Shown here piece after piece: positions 18,458 to 26,819 of a stretch of DNA of 64,000 nucleotides. Every line of letters begins with the position of its first letter. The stretch's first letter is position 1. The stretch is from contig JANQKS010000013.1 of NCBI GenBank assembly GCA_028281005.1, positions 81,921 to 145,920 of the forward strand. Reading direction: 5' to 3'. The DNA is from Pseudomonadales bacterium. GTDB lineage: Bacteria > Pseudomonadota > Gammaproteobacteria > Pseudomonadales > Azotimanducaceae. Both the position numbers and the translations under genes were made by a program. The notes under the pieces are model-generated. The model was given only the letters and a program-made list of their open reading frames with translations. It ran no database searches and was not told the origin of the DNA.

Positions 18458-19225
18458 CTAGCGCCAGGTTTTGCGCTGTTTCCAACGCCGCCGGCCACGC
18501 ACGCCATGATCTTTCATCCCCAAATAAAACTCTTGGATGTCCGGCGCTTCGCGTAAACGTTCGCAGGTGTCTTCCATAACAATGCGGCCAATTTCCATCA
18601 CATATCCATAGTCGCCCACTTCCAGGGCCATCTTGGCGTTTTGCTCAACCAGCAACACGGTCACACCCTGCTCGGCATTGAGGCGCGCAATGATTTCGCT
18701 GATTTCATGCACCAAGCGGGGCGACAGACCCAAGGACGGCTCATCCAACAACATGAGTTTGGGGCGTAACATCAACGCTCGACCGATGGCCAACATTTGT
18801 TGTTGCCCGCCGGAAAGGTTGACTGCCTGCGCTTTGTGCAGCTCTTTTAGAATGGGGAAATAGTCATACACCATGTCGAGATCCTGTTGAATCTCGGCAT
18901 CGCGCCTTGAAAACGCGCCCATACGCAGGTTTTCATCAACATTTAGGAACGGGAACACTTCACGGCCTTCCGGCACATGGGCGATCCCTTTACGCGCCAC
19001 CCAATCCGGGTCGTGGCCCTGAATGTCAACGCCATCATAGGTGACCGTGCCTTTCTGCGGGTCCATGGCGCCGGAAATGGCTTTTAACACCGTCGTCTTA
19101 CCCGCGCCGTTGGCGCCAAGCAGGGACACTATTTTTCCCTGGGGCACATCCATACTCACACCGCGAATCGCCATGACCGGGCCGTAGTAGGTTTCGATGT
19201 TGCGGATTTCCAATAGATTAGACAT
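18458..19225 (-). CDS. livF: Branched-chain-type ABC transporter ATPase LivF
   Basis: This 255-residue ATPase shows Walker A 'GANGAGKTT', signature 'LSGGQQQML' and Walker B 'LMLLDEPSLGL', followed by 'VLLVEQNAKMAL'. The last ~20 residues are unusually basic ('RGRRRWKQRKTWR'), beyond the normal LivF end. It is 3 bases downstream of livG on the minus strand and cotranscribed. The subunit partners LivG on the cytoplasmic face of LivHM. Confidence 0.93.
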   Translation of the reverse strand: MSNLLEIRNIETYYGPVMAIRGVSMDVPQGKIVSLLGANGAGKTTVLKAISGAMDPQKGTVTYDGVDIQGHDPDWVARKGIAHVPEGREVFPFLNVDENLRMGAFSRRDAEIQQDLDMVYDYFPILKELHKAQAVNLSGGQQQMLAIGRALMLRPKLMLLDEPSLGLSPRLVHEISEIIARLNAEQGVTVLLVEQNAKMALEVGDYGYVMEIGRIVMEDTCERLREAPDIQEFYLGMKDHGVRGRRRWKQRKTWR

Positions 19226-19228
19226 GGC

Positions 19229-19987
19229 TCAATCCCCCAGATACGCGCGCAGCACTTCCGGGTGGTTTTGCACCTCCTGGGGTTCACCAATGGTCACCAT
19301 GTGCCCGTCCGCCAAGGCCATCACCCGGTCTGACGCTTGCGTCACCAGGTTCATGTCGTGCTCCACCATAATCACAGTGATACCCAGCTCTTCATTGATG
19401 TCTTCCAACCAGAAAGACAAGTCGTCGGTTTCCTCCGGGTTTAAGCCGGAAGACGGTTCATCCAGCAGCAGCAATTTCGGCTGTAGGCACAGCGCCCGGG
19501 CAATCTCCACCATTTTGCGCACCCCGTAGGGGAGATTGCCAATGATCTGCTCGCGATAACTCTGCAGATCAAGCAGATCAATTACATCTTCTACCTTCTG
19601 CCGAAAGTCCAGCTCCTGGCGGCGCACTGACGGCAGGAAAAACAACTCAGACAACAGATTGGTGTTGCGGTGCACGTGGCAACCGATCAAGAGATTGTTG
19701 AGCACCGATTCTTGCTCAAACAACTCGGTGTTTTGAAAGGTGCGCGCGATACCCAAATCAGCCACAGCATGGGTCGGCACGCGGGTGATGTCCTGGTCTT
19801 CAAAAAACACGTGGCCGTGGGTGCAGTCGTAGATGCGGCTGACCAAATTGAAGATGGTGGTTTTGCCCGCGCCGTTCGGCCCCACAATGCTGAACACCTC
19901 TCCCTGCTCCACGCTGAAAGAGACTTCCTGCACCGCCTTTACGCCGCCAAAATGTACGGAGATCTCTTCAGCCCGCAGCAGGCTCAT
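19229..19987 (-). CDS. livG: Branched-chain-type ABC transporter ATPase LivG
   Basis: The 252-residue ATPase has Walker A 'GPNGAGKTT', the LivG-typical insertion before the signature, 'LPYGVRKMVEIARAL' as a variant signature, and Walker B 'LLLLDEPSSGL'. The stop is followed 3 bases later by livF. Its ATG overlaps the livM stop by 4 bases (ATGA), giving translational coupling. Confidence 0.93.
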   Translation of the reverse strand: MSLLRAEEISVHFGGVKAVQEVSFSVEQGEVFSIVGPNGAGKTTIFNLVSRIYDCTHGHVFFEDQDITRVPTHAVADLGIARTFQNTELFEQESVLNNLLIGCHVHRNTNLLSELFFLPSVRRQELDFRQKVEDVIDLLDLQSYREQIIGNLPYGVRKMVEIARALCLQPKLLLLDEPSSGLNPEETDDLSFWLEDINEELGITVIMVEHDMNLVTQASDRVMALADGHMVTIGEPQEVQNHPEVLRAYLGD

Positions 19988-21060
19988 TGCAGGCGCTCCG
20001 TGCGCAGGAAAGACTTCTGCCGCTTATAGGTGGCCTTGCGGTACATGGGGAATTCTTCAAAAAACAAGCGCACTTTGCGCCAGCGCCCGTATATACCCAG
20101 GGGTTCATAAATCAGAAACAGGATCAAGATGAGGCCAAAGATGGCCGGTTCCAAGCCCGGGATTTGCGCCACCGCCGCAGGCACGGAATCGCGGAAAATG
20201 GCAATCCCCTGGGGCAGCAAGCCAATAAAGATGGCGCCGTAAATCACACCGTGCAGCGAGCCTAAGCCACCTACCACCACCATCAACAGTAACTGGATCG
20301 AGGTAATGATAGTGAACGCGTCCGGCGCCAAATAGGTCAGGCGGTGAGCAAACAGCGCCCCGGCAAGCCCGGTAAAACCCGCCGATAAGGCAAACGCCAG
20401 GGTTTTGGTTCGCGCCAGATGGATACCCATACTTTCCGCGGAAGTTTCTGAATCCCGCACCGCTGTCATGGCCCGCCCCGCGGGGCTGCGCAGCAGATTC
20501 ATCACCAAAATCATCGAACCCAACAGCAGCACCAAACACATAAAGTAGAAGACCGTGGGGCTCGCAAAGTTAACCCCAAACAACTCCGGCCTGGGCACCG
20601 GCATACCGCGGAAGCCGCCGGTGACCGATTCCCAGTGCACCAACACTTGCTCAACAATCACCGCAAACGCCAAAGTGGCCACCGCCAGATAAATACCTGT
20701 CATGCGCAGCGCGGGGATGGCAATCAAACCGCCCACCAGCGCGGAAAACAACGTGGCAATGACCATGGTCACTGGAAACGGTAAACCTTGATTCAAAAAA
20801 TACGCGTGTACATAGGCGCCGATGGCTAAAAACGCCGCGTGACCGAGACTCACCAAGCCCGTGTACCCAACCAGCACCATCAAACCCAGACCGGCAATGG
20901 CGTAGATGAACACAAAGGCAAATTCACCCAGCAGGAAACGGTCCAACCACAACGGACCGGCAAACAAGGCCAGTAACAACAGGCCATACCACAACACCTG
21001 GCCGTTGTGTTTGATCAGGTTGATGTCCTGTTCGTAACGGGTTTTTCTAATAAAACGCAT
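19984..21060 (-). CDS. livM: Branched-chain-type ABC permease LivM
   Basis: This 358-residue inner-membrane permease has about 9-10 hydrophobic segments. The conserved 'GYTGLVSLGHAAFLAIGAY' near residue 60 and 'VVGGLGSLHGVIYGAIFIG' near residue 270 are LivM signatures. The C-terminal ~30 residues are basic and cytoplasmic. It starts 5 bases after livH and overlaps livG by 4 bases. Confidence 0.92.
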   Translation of the reverse strand: MRFIRKTRYEQDINLIKHNGQVLWYGLLLLALFAGPLWLDRFLLGEFAFVFIYAIAGLGLMVLVGYTGLVSLGHAAFLAIGAYVHAYFLNQGLPFPVTMVIATLFSALVGGLIAIPALRMTGIYLAVATLAFAVIVEQVLVHWESVTGGFRGMPVPRPELFGVNFASPTVFYFMCLVLLLGSMILVMNLLRSPAGRAMTAVRDSETSAESMGIHLARTKTLAFALSAGFTGLAGALFAHRLTYLAPDAFTIITSIQLLLMVVVGGLGSLHGVIYGAIFIGLLPQGIAIFRDSVPAAVAQIPGLEPAIFGLILILFLIYEPLGIYGRWRKVRLFFEEFPMYRKATYKRQKSFLRTERLQ

Positions 21061-21065
21061 GCCCG

Positions 21066-21935
21066 CTACACCTTCTTTTTCTGCATGGTGGCAAACAGCC
21101 CCTGGGGCCGTATCACCAACATCACCAACAGCAGCACGTAGGCGCTCATGTCAGAGAATCCCGGTGGCAGATACAGCCCGGCAAATTGTTCAACCACCCC
21201 CACCAGCAATCCGCCGATAATGGCGCCGGGCATACTGCCGAAACCGCCAACGATGGCCGCGGCGAACGCTTTGATTCCAACAAAACCAATCAGCGGATCG
21301 ACTAAGGACACCGGCGCGGTCAAGATACCCGCCAAAGCCGCTATGGCCGCGGACAGCGCCCACACCAGGGAAAACATGCGTTTTACCGGTATACCCACGT
21401 AAAACGCCGCCAACTGATTCTGCGAGGCGGCCTGCATGGCAATGCCGATGCGGGTGAAACTGAAAAACAGCCACATCAGCAAACACAGCAGCGCAGTACC
21501 GAGAATAATGGCGAGGTTTTCGTAGCCGATCACCACTTCACCCAAACGCAACACATCACCCACATAAGGCATGGGCAGCGCGCGAGGTTCGTTACCCCAG
21601 ATGGCCCCTGCCAGCGCGCGCAACACAAAACCCAGCCCGATGGTCAACATCAACACCGCAAAGTGCGGCTCGCCGATCATCGGCCGCAACAGCACCCGTT
21701 CTAAGATGACCCCAACGGTGGCCATCACCAAGATGGTGGCCGGTACCGCCCAGTAATAGGGCACCTCCCACAAGGAGATAAAGGTGATGGCCACATAAGC
21801 ACCCAGCATCATGATGTCGCCCTGGGCAAAATTGACCATTTCGGTGGCTTTGTAGATCAGCACAAAACCCAGTGCGATAAGCCCGTAGACACACCCCTGA
21901 GATATGCCGCTGATCAGCAGCTGTAATACTTCCAA
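21066..21935 (-). CDS. livH: Branched-chain-type ABC permease LivH
   Basis: This 289-residue permease heads the importer operon. It opens 'LLISGISQGCVYGLIALGFVLIYK' and contains 'NFAQGDIMMLGAYVAI' and 'VGGFGSMPGAIIGGLLVGVVE', the usual LivH motifs. Eight or so hydrophobic segments are visible. The 104-base intergenic region before the divergent SDR gene should hold the promoters of both units. Confidence 0.92.
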   Translation of the reverse strand: MEVLQLLISGISQGCVYGLIALGFVLIYKATEMVNFAQGDIMMLGAYVAITFISLWEVPYYWAVPATILVMATVGVILERVLLRPMIGEPHFAVLMLTIGLGFVLRALAGAIWGNEPRALPMPYVGDVLRLGEVVIGYENLAIILGTALLCLLMWLFFSFTRIGIAMQAASQNQLAAFYVGIPVKRMFSLVWALSAAIAALAGILTAPVSLVDPLIGFVGIKAFAAAIVGGFGSMPGAIIGGLLVGVVEQFAGLYLPPGFSDMSAYVLLLVMLVIRPQGLFATMQKKKV

Positions 21936-22039
21936 TGTTCCCCTCTAAGGCTTGCGCCACCCACATCGTTGTTATTTGGGTGGCCAGCCGCGTATTGTGT
22001 GGAGAACGCGCGCATTTGTCACTACAGAGGAGGACTGAC

Positions 22040-22723
22040 ATGGCAGGCAAGCTGGCCGGTAAACGGGTGTTGGTAACCCAAGCTGATGACTACATGGGGC
22101 CCGCCACCCTGGCGCTGTTCGACACAGAAGGCGCCGAGCTAATTGCCGACACTTCCGACCTGACCGAACCCGGCGCGTGTGAGGCGCTGGTGGCAAGCGC
22201 CGGACATGTGGACATCTTCATCGCCAACCTGGCCTCACCGAACTATTCCGGCATTCCTGCCCCCGAACTGGCCGACGCAGATTGGCATAACGCGTTTAAT
22301 ATGATGGTGCATCCGCTACATAAGCTCTGCCAAGGTTTGATTCCACAAATGATGGAGCGCCGCGCCGGCAAGGTAGTGGTATACGGCAGTGCGGTAGCGC
22401 TCAAAGGCTTAAAAACCGTCACGGCTTACAGTGCCGCGCGTGCCGCACAGGTGGGTTACGTCCAGTCTCTTGGGGTGGAGGTGGCGCCACACAACGTGCA
22501 AGTTAATCTGATTGCGCAAAACTACGTGGAAAACCCGGTGTATTACCCACCGGAGTTGCGCGAAAAAGAGTCTTTTCAAAATTCCTTGCGCCGCCAAGTG
22601 CCGCTTGGGCGATTAGCCACCGCGGAAGAAGATGCCAAATTTGCCTTGTTCTTGGCGTCTGATGACAGCAACTTTTTTGTCGGGCAGGCCATCCCCTTCA
22701 CCGGCGGGTGGGTTCAGCGCTAA
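22040..22723 (+). CDS. SDR-fold protein with halohydrin dehalogenase motifs
   Basis: This 227-residue short-chain dehydrogenase-fold protein departs from SDRs in just the ways halohydrin dehalogenases do. The cofactor motif TGxxxGxG is replaced by T13-x4-Y18-x-G20 ('TQADDYMG'), which in those enzymes lines a halide pocket. The active site reads S117-x12-Y130-x3-R134 ('YSAAR') instead of Tyr-x3-Lys. The tail 'QNYVENPVYYPPE' and 'FLASDDSNFFVGQAIPFTGGW' also resembles HheC. Known enzymes of this type close vicinal halohydrins to epoxides. Start ATG 22040 follows a perfect AGGAGG; a frame open from 21935 lies in the divergent promoter region. The HpaB-family gene follows 66 bases later. Activity itself is unproven. 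Confidence 0.8.
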   Translation: MAGKLAGKRVLVTQADDYMGPATLALFDTEGAELIADTSDLTEPGACEALVASAGHVDIFIANLASPNYSGIPAPELADADWHNAFNMMVHPLHKLCQGLIPQMMERRAGKVVVYGSAVALKGLKTVTAYSAARAAQVGYVQSLGVEVAPHNVQVNLIAQNYVENPVYYPPELREKESFQNSLRRQVPLGRLATAEEDAKFALFLASDDSNFFVGQAIPFTGGWVQR

Positions 22724-22789
22724 TATCAAAGAGTTAATATTAAAGAACTAATATGAAAGGTTCACAGATGCAATTGGAGAGAAGCCATC

Positions 22790-24181
22790 ATGATGACAGG
22801 GGATGAGTACAAAGCCTCACTAAACGACGGTCGCGAAACTTTTTTTGAGGGTGAGGCCGTCGTCGACCTGCCGGGTCACGACATTTTAGGTATTACCGTG
22901 GATACCGCCGCGGCAGGGTACGACCGATTCTATGACCCCGCACCCGGCGCGGTGGGTGCATTCATGAAAGTACCGGGGTCTGCGGATGAACTGCGCGAAC
23001 AGGTGGAACTCCACGAAACCGTAGATTTGCTCACCCACGTCACCTACGCCTCAATCATGACGCTACTCACCGCGGCGGACCGCATTGAGGAGCAATTGCC
23101 GGAAAACGCCAGACGGATACGCGCTTACGTGGAAGATGCGCAGCAGCGTGATGTACGCATCACCCAATGTATTACCGATGCCAAAGGCGACCGCAGCCGC
23201 CGCGCCGGCAATCAGGACGACCCAGATGCCTATGTGCGCGTGGTGGAACGCCGCGACGACGGTGTGGTGATCCGCGGTGCAAAACTTCACATCTCCGCCG
23301 CTTCCATGGGCCACGAGCTGATGACCATCCCCACCAAAGCCATGAAACCCGGGGAAGAAGACTATGCCATCGCCGCCATGGTGCCGGTAAACGCCCCCGG
23401 CGTGAAAATTGTGAATACCACCTACGCGCCACGACACGCGGATAAACGGGACTTCCCGGTGTCCGGCCGGCACCACACCCCGGAAGGTTTTGTCATCTTT
23501 GACGACGTCTTTGTCCCCAATGAGCGCGTCTTCTTAGACGGTGTGCCGGAGTTGGCGGCTGTGTTTGCCCACTCGTTAGGCTTGTGGGAACGGCTTGGCG
23601 GTCTTGCCGGCATGGCCACGGGTTACGACCGGTTAGTCGGCTTTGCCCAGCTGATCTCGGAAGCCAATGGACTAGAGAAAACCGCGCACATTAAAGAAAA
23701 GATCTCTGAAATGATGATCAACGCCACCTTGATACGCGCTTCTTTGGAGGCGGCCATCGAAAACTGCAGCATCACCTCCGATGGTGCGGCGTTTCCCAAC
23801 GAACTTTACACCAACGTCGGCAAGTACCATGGTGCCGCCAACTATTCTTTAATGGTGCGCCACCTGCACGACATCGCCGGCGGTTCGGTGCTGACCGCAC
23901 CCGGTATCGCTGACCTTGAAAATGAAGAAACCGGTCACTTGATACGTAAGTACATGAGCACCAAACAGTCCGTGGATGGGCTGTATCGCACTAAGTTGTT
24001 TCACGCCATCCGCGACACCACCGCGGATGCCCTCGGCGGCTGGTCCGCAGTGACCAACATCCAAGCCGGCGGCGGGTTATATGCGCAACGGATTGTTTCG
24101 CGCATGCACTACGACCTGGAACAGGCCAAACGTATGGCACTGGAACACGCCAACATGGGGGAGTACATCGAAGCCAGTTAA
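22790..24181 (+). CDS. HpaB / 4-hydroxybutyryl-CoA dehydratase-superfamily protein lacking cluster ligands
   Basis: This 463-residue protein has the acyl-CoA dehydrogenase-like three-domain layout of the HpaB superfamily. Its landmarks are 'DAYVRVVERRDDGVVIRGAKLHISAA', 'FVIFDDVFVPNERVFLDG', and 'HDIAGGSVLTAPG' near residue 360. The superfamily contains flavin-dependent 4-hydroxyphenylacetate hydroxylases and [4Fe-4S]/FAD 4-hydroxybutyryl-CoA dehydratases. The protein has only two cysteines ('TQCITD', 'ENCSIT'), so the three-Cys/one-His cluster of the dehydratases cannot form. A flavin hydroxylase or dehydratase-like flavoprotein is more likely. It is cotranscribed with the dehalogenase-like SDR. 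Start ATG 22790, or the next ATG at 22793, follows GGAGAG. Confidence 0.82.
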   Translation: MMTGDEYKASLNDGRETFFEGEAVVDLPGHDILGITVDTAAAGYDRFYDPAPGAVGAFMKVPGSADELREQVELHETVDLLTHVTYASIMTLLTAADRIEEQLPENARRIRAYVEDAQQRDVRITQCITDAKGDRSRRAGNQDDPDAYVRVVERRDDGVVIRGAKLHISAASMGHELMTIPTKAMKPGEEDYAIAAMVPVNAPGVKIVNTTYAPRHADKRDFPVSGRHHTPEGFVIFDDVFVPNERVFLDGVPELAAVFAHSLGLWERLGGLAGMATGYDRLVGFAQLISEANGLEKTAHIKEKISEMMINATLIRASLEAAIENCSITSDGAAFPNELYTNVGKYHGAANYSLMVRHLHDIAGGSVLTAPGIADLENEETGHLIRKYMSTKQSVDGLYRTKLFHAIRDTTADALGGWSAVTNIQAGGGLYAQRIVSRMHYDLEQAKRMALEHANMGEYIEAS

Positions 24182-24214
24182 TTTGTCAAAGTTCGGGGTT
24201 GCAGCTTCGGCTGT

Positions 24215-24236
24215 ATGCTGTATAAATATACAGCAT
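24215..24236 (+). promoter_or_regulatory. LexA (SOS) box overlapping a promoter and start codon
   Basis: A perfect inverted repeat with 10-bp arms and an AA centre contains CTGTATAAATATACAG, which fits the E. coli-type CTG-N10-CAG LexA consensus with an AT-rich core. A -35-like TTGCAG (24199-24204) and a -10-like TATAAA (24221-24226) are 16 bases apart, so LexA would cover the -10. The repeat ends inside the ATG at 24235. Confidence 0.8.
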
Positions 24237-24435
24237 GAAGCTGCTCAAACCCCTACACCGCCAACGTACCCGCCGCCGCAATAAATTTCATGTGTTAGGT
24301 AACCAAGATCTGGCCGCCTATTACTGTGTGAGCTTAAGTGAGTTAGAAGACTACTTGGTAGAGCACGGGTTGCCTTTTCACAAAGACAGCTGCGGCAACT
24401 TGTGGGCTTCTTGCAAGAAAGACACCGCCGCATAA
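24235..24435 (+). CDS. Small SOS-box-associated protein, unknown function
   Basis: This 66-residue ORF is directly governed by the LexA box at 24215-24236. The N terminus is strongly basic ('RQRTRRRNKF'). The rest, 'NQDLAAYYCVSLSELEDYLVEHGLPFHKD', looks like a short helix-turn-helix of excisionase/MerR-like type, with two Cys later. If transcription starts about 7 bases after the TATAAA, the mRNA would begin at or next to the ATG and be nearly leaderless. A GTG at 24292 is an alternative start but has no ribosome binding site. It ends 4 bases from the convergent ald gene. I do not recognise a characterised family. Confidence 0.6.
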   Translation: MKLLKPLHRQRTRRRNKFHVLGNQDLAAYYCVSLSELEDYLVEHGLPFHKDSCGNLWASCKKDTAA

Positions 24436-24439
24436 GCAT

Positions 24440-25537
24440 TTACGCCACCATCTTGTGCGTCAAACCCAGCGCTTTGGCGACCGCGGGATGGCATATTTCT
24501 CCGTTGTGTACATTTAGGCCCTTGGCAAACCCGGCGTCTGTGGTGCAAGCAGCGTGAAGACCTTCGGTGGCAAGGAGATTGATGTAGGGCAGCGTGACGT
24601 TATTGAGTGCTTGTGTTGATGTCCTCGCCACGGCGCCGGGCATATTAGTCACGCAGTAGTGCACTACCCCTTGTTCAATAAACGTCGGTGCGTCGTGTGT
24701 CGTCGGGTGGCTGGATTCAAAACAGCCGCCCTGATCAATAGAAATATCCACCAGCGCAGCGCCCGGCTGCATCTGCGCCAGCAGCGTTCGATCGATCAGT
24801 TTGGGGGCCTTATCACCCGCCACCAGCGCAGCGCCAATCACCAGGTCCGCTTCGCGCACTGCATGCGCAATATTCTCTGTTGAGGCCATCAGGACCTTGG
24901 CGCGACCGGCAAACTGCGCCGACAGCTCGCGCAAGCGCGCGATTGATTTATCCAAAATGGTGACATCCGCTTGCAACCCCACGGCCATGATCGCTGCGTT
25001 GCTACCCGCCATGCCGCCGCCCAGCACCACCACTTTGCCGGGTGCAACACCCGGCACACCGCCCAAAAGCGTGCCGCGTCCACCAAGTGGCGCCAACAGC
25101 GCCTGCGCGCCTACTTGTACCGACATGCGCCCCGCCACTTCACTCATCGGCGCCAACAGCGGCAATCGCCCGGCTGCGTCTTCCACGGTTTCGTAGGCAA
25201 TGGCGGTTACCCCGCGGCGCATGAGTTCATGGGCTTGGGGTTGCGCTGTGGCAAGATGCAAAAACGTAAACAACATCTGGCCTGCATCAAGCTGCTTACA
25301 CTCGCCTGAATCAGGCTCCTTCACTTTCACCACCAATTCTCCCGCAAAAGCCTGTTCCGCCTCCACGATGGCCGCACCGGCTTGGCGATAAGCCGCGTCG
25401 TCATAACCGATGGCTGTACCGGCTTGGGTCTGCACCCACACTTCGTGACCGGCATGGGTGAGTTCAGACACACTCGCCGGCGTCAGGCCAACCCGATACT
25501 CATGTACTTTGCTTTCCTTGGGCACACTGATTCGCAT
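24440..25537 (-). CDS. ald: Alanine dehydrogenase
   Basis: The 365-residue enzyme interconverts L-alanine and pyruvate with NAD. The N terminus 'RISVPKESKVHEYRVGLTP' contains the substrate-binding Arg, 'VVKVKEPD' the Lys and 'FTFLHLATA' the catalytic His. The Rossmann motif is 'VVLGGGMAGSNAA', followed by 'ILDKS'. The conserved Asp lies in 'LVDISIDQGGCFE'. I start at ATG 25537 because homology begins there. An Lrp/AsnC regulator is divergent 130 bases away, the usual arrangement for ald control. Confidence 0.95.
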   Translation of the reverse strand: MRISVPKESKVHEYRVGLTPASVSELTHAGHEVWVQTQAGTAIGYDDAAYRQAGAAIVEAEQAFAGELVVKVKEPDSGECKQLDAGQMLFTFLHLATAQPQAHELMRRGVTAIAYETVEDAAGRLPLLAPMSEVAGRMSVQVGAQALLAPLGGRGTLLGGVPGVAPGKVVVLGGGMAGSNAAIMAVGLQADVTILDKSIARLRELSAQFAGRAKVLMASTENIAHAVREADLVIGAALVAGDKAPKLIDRTLLAQMQPGAALVDISIDQGGCFESSHPTTHDAPTFIEQGVVHYCVTNMPGAVARTSTQALNNVTLPYINLLATEGLHAACTTDAGFAKGLNVHNGEICHPAVAKALGLTHKMVA

Positions 25538-25667
25538 CACTTCGGTTCCCTGTGCGTTCCTGTGCAATAAGGCTTCATATTCTATGCTGGCATTTTGCTT
25601 GGATGTTTGCGTAATCGGCCGTTCAAGCTATTATTAACGCAACTTTCTGCGGATAATTGGCTGAATA

Positions 25668-26141
25668 TTGACTTTATCTTCTAATTTAGACCGGACAGAC
25701 CGTTTGATTCTGCATGAGGTACAGACCGACGGCAGGATCAGCAACGCCGCCTTGGCAGAACGTGTCAGCCTGTCTGAAAGTGCTTGTTTGCGCAGACTGA
25801 GGCGCCTGGAGCAAGACGGTCTGATCCGCGGCTATGTCGGTTTGGTGGATCAATCCCGGGCCGGCTTTCCCGACAACGTCTTTGTGCGCATTACGCTACA
25901 CAGCCAACAACAAGACGACCTCGCCGCTTTTGAGCGCGAAGCTCGGGACATCCCGGAAGTGATGGAGTGTTACCTGATGAGTGGCGACGCCGACTACCTG
26001 CTGCGCGTCATTGTGGCAGACGCGCGCGATTATGAACGGGTACACAGCCAGCGATTGACCCGGCTGCCCGGCGTGGCCCGGGTGCACAGCAGCTTTGCGC
26101 TGCGCACCGTGGCCAAAAAAACCGAGGTGCCTATTCGCTGA
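25668..26141 (+). CDS. Lrp/AsnC-family transcriptional regulator, probable ald regulator
   Basis: This 157-residue regulator has an N-terminal winged helix-turn-helix ('LDRTDRLILHEVQTDGRISNAALAERVSLSESACLRRLRRLE', residues 6-47, shown in part) and a C-terminal RAM ligand-binding domain ('PEVMECYLMSGDADYLLRVIV'). These proteins usually assemble as octamers and sense amino acids. The start is TTG 25668, as no ATG is in range. Divergence from ald suggests it senses alanine and controls it, which is inference from position. Confidence 0.9.
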   Translation: MTLSSNLDRTDRLILHEVQTDGRISNAALAERVSLSESACLRRLRRLEQDGLIRGYVGLVDQSRAGFPDNVFVRITLHSQQQDDLAAFEREARDIPEVMECYLMSGDADYLLRVIVADARDYERVHSQRLTRLPGVARVHSSFALRTVAKKTEVPIR

Positions 26142-26154
26142 AGCAGCCGCGGGT

Positions 26155-26739
26155 CTAGAGCGAGCCCGCCAGTAAAAACTCCTCTACCGCCAAGCGTTGG
26201 CGCGGATTTTCATCACGAGTTGCAATGTCCGGGTCTAATTCGGGGTTAGGTCCCGCGTAACCCATGGCCAAGGCGGTGACCGGCTGAATGTTCTCTGCCA
26301 GCTCAAAACGTTCTATCGCCAATTCCGGCTCGATACCCGCCATTTGATGCACGCGAATGCCGCGGCTGGTGGCTTCAACGGTCAAATTAGCCGACGCCGC
26401 ACCCAGGTCATGCTGCGCCCAGGCGTTAGGTTTACCGTTGTGTTCAAAATCTTTGCGAATCAAACCCAGCGCCAACACCGGCACGTGTTGCCCCCAAGCT
26501 TGGTTACCCGGCACCAGCACATCTAACACTGCTTGCCAAAGCTCAGGCTGGCTGGATTTGTGGCCGACAATGTAGCGCCAGGGTTGCGCGTTAAACGCAG
26601 AGGCGGTCCAACGCGCGGCTTCGAACATGGATTGCAAATCCTCTAGCGCCACGTCTTGGGCCGGGTCGAAGTTGTACGGGCTGAAACGTTCCACATGCAA
26701 GGCATGGATGGGCTGAGCTGGGGTTGCGTTTCTATTCAT
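26155..26739 (-). CDS. Nitroreductase-family flavoprotein
   Basis: This 194-residue FMN-dependent nitroreductase-fold protein contains 'RWTASAFNAQPWRYIV' (the usual 'R.A.S..N.QPWRF' FMN-binding segment), 'DLGAASANLTVEATSRGIRVHQMAG' and 'VTALAMGYAG'. Its family reduces nitroaromatics, quinones or enones with NAD(P)H. The pirin gene lies 80 bases upstream on the same strand. A LysR gene stands beyond it, a grouping typical of quinone/electrophile response. Confidence 0.9.
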   Translation of the reverse strand: MNRNATPAQPIHALHVERFSPYNFDPAQDVALEDLQSMFEAARWTASAFNAQPWRYIVGHKSSQPELWQAVLDVLVPGNQAWGQHVPVLALGLIRKDFEHNGKPNAWAQHDLGAASANLTVEATSRGIRVHQMAGIEPELAIERFELAENIQPVTALAMGYAGPNPELDPDIATRDENPRQRLAVEEFLLAGSL

Positions 26740-26819
26740 GATGACTCCTTTGGTTTTTCCCTAAGCAGGTAATGAGTGGGTTATAAGTGGGTTAACTGAT
26801 CAAAAATTCTGTGTGGACC

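Noticed and set aside
19670..20029. Long plus-strand ORF opposite livG/livM
   Set aside because: It is antisense to well-supported Liv genes and has no recognisable domain or ribosome binding site.
21935..22039. Extended N terminus of the dehalogenase-like SDR
   Set aside because: A perfect AGGAGG precedes ATG 22040, and the earlier start would overlap the divergent livH start.
22790..24181. Annotation as 4-hydroxybutyryl-CoA dehydratase
   Set aside because: Only two cysteines are present in the whole protein, so the required 3Cys-1His iron-sulfur site cannot be built.
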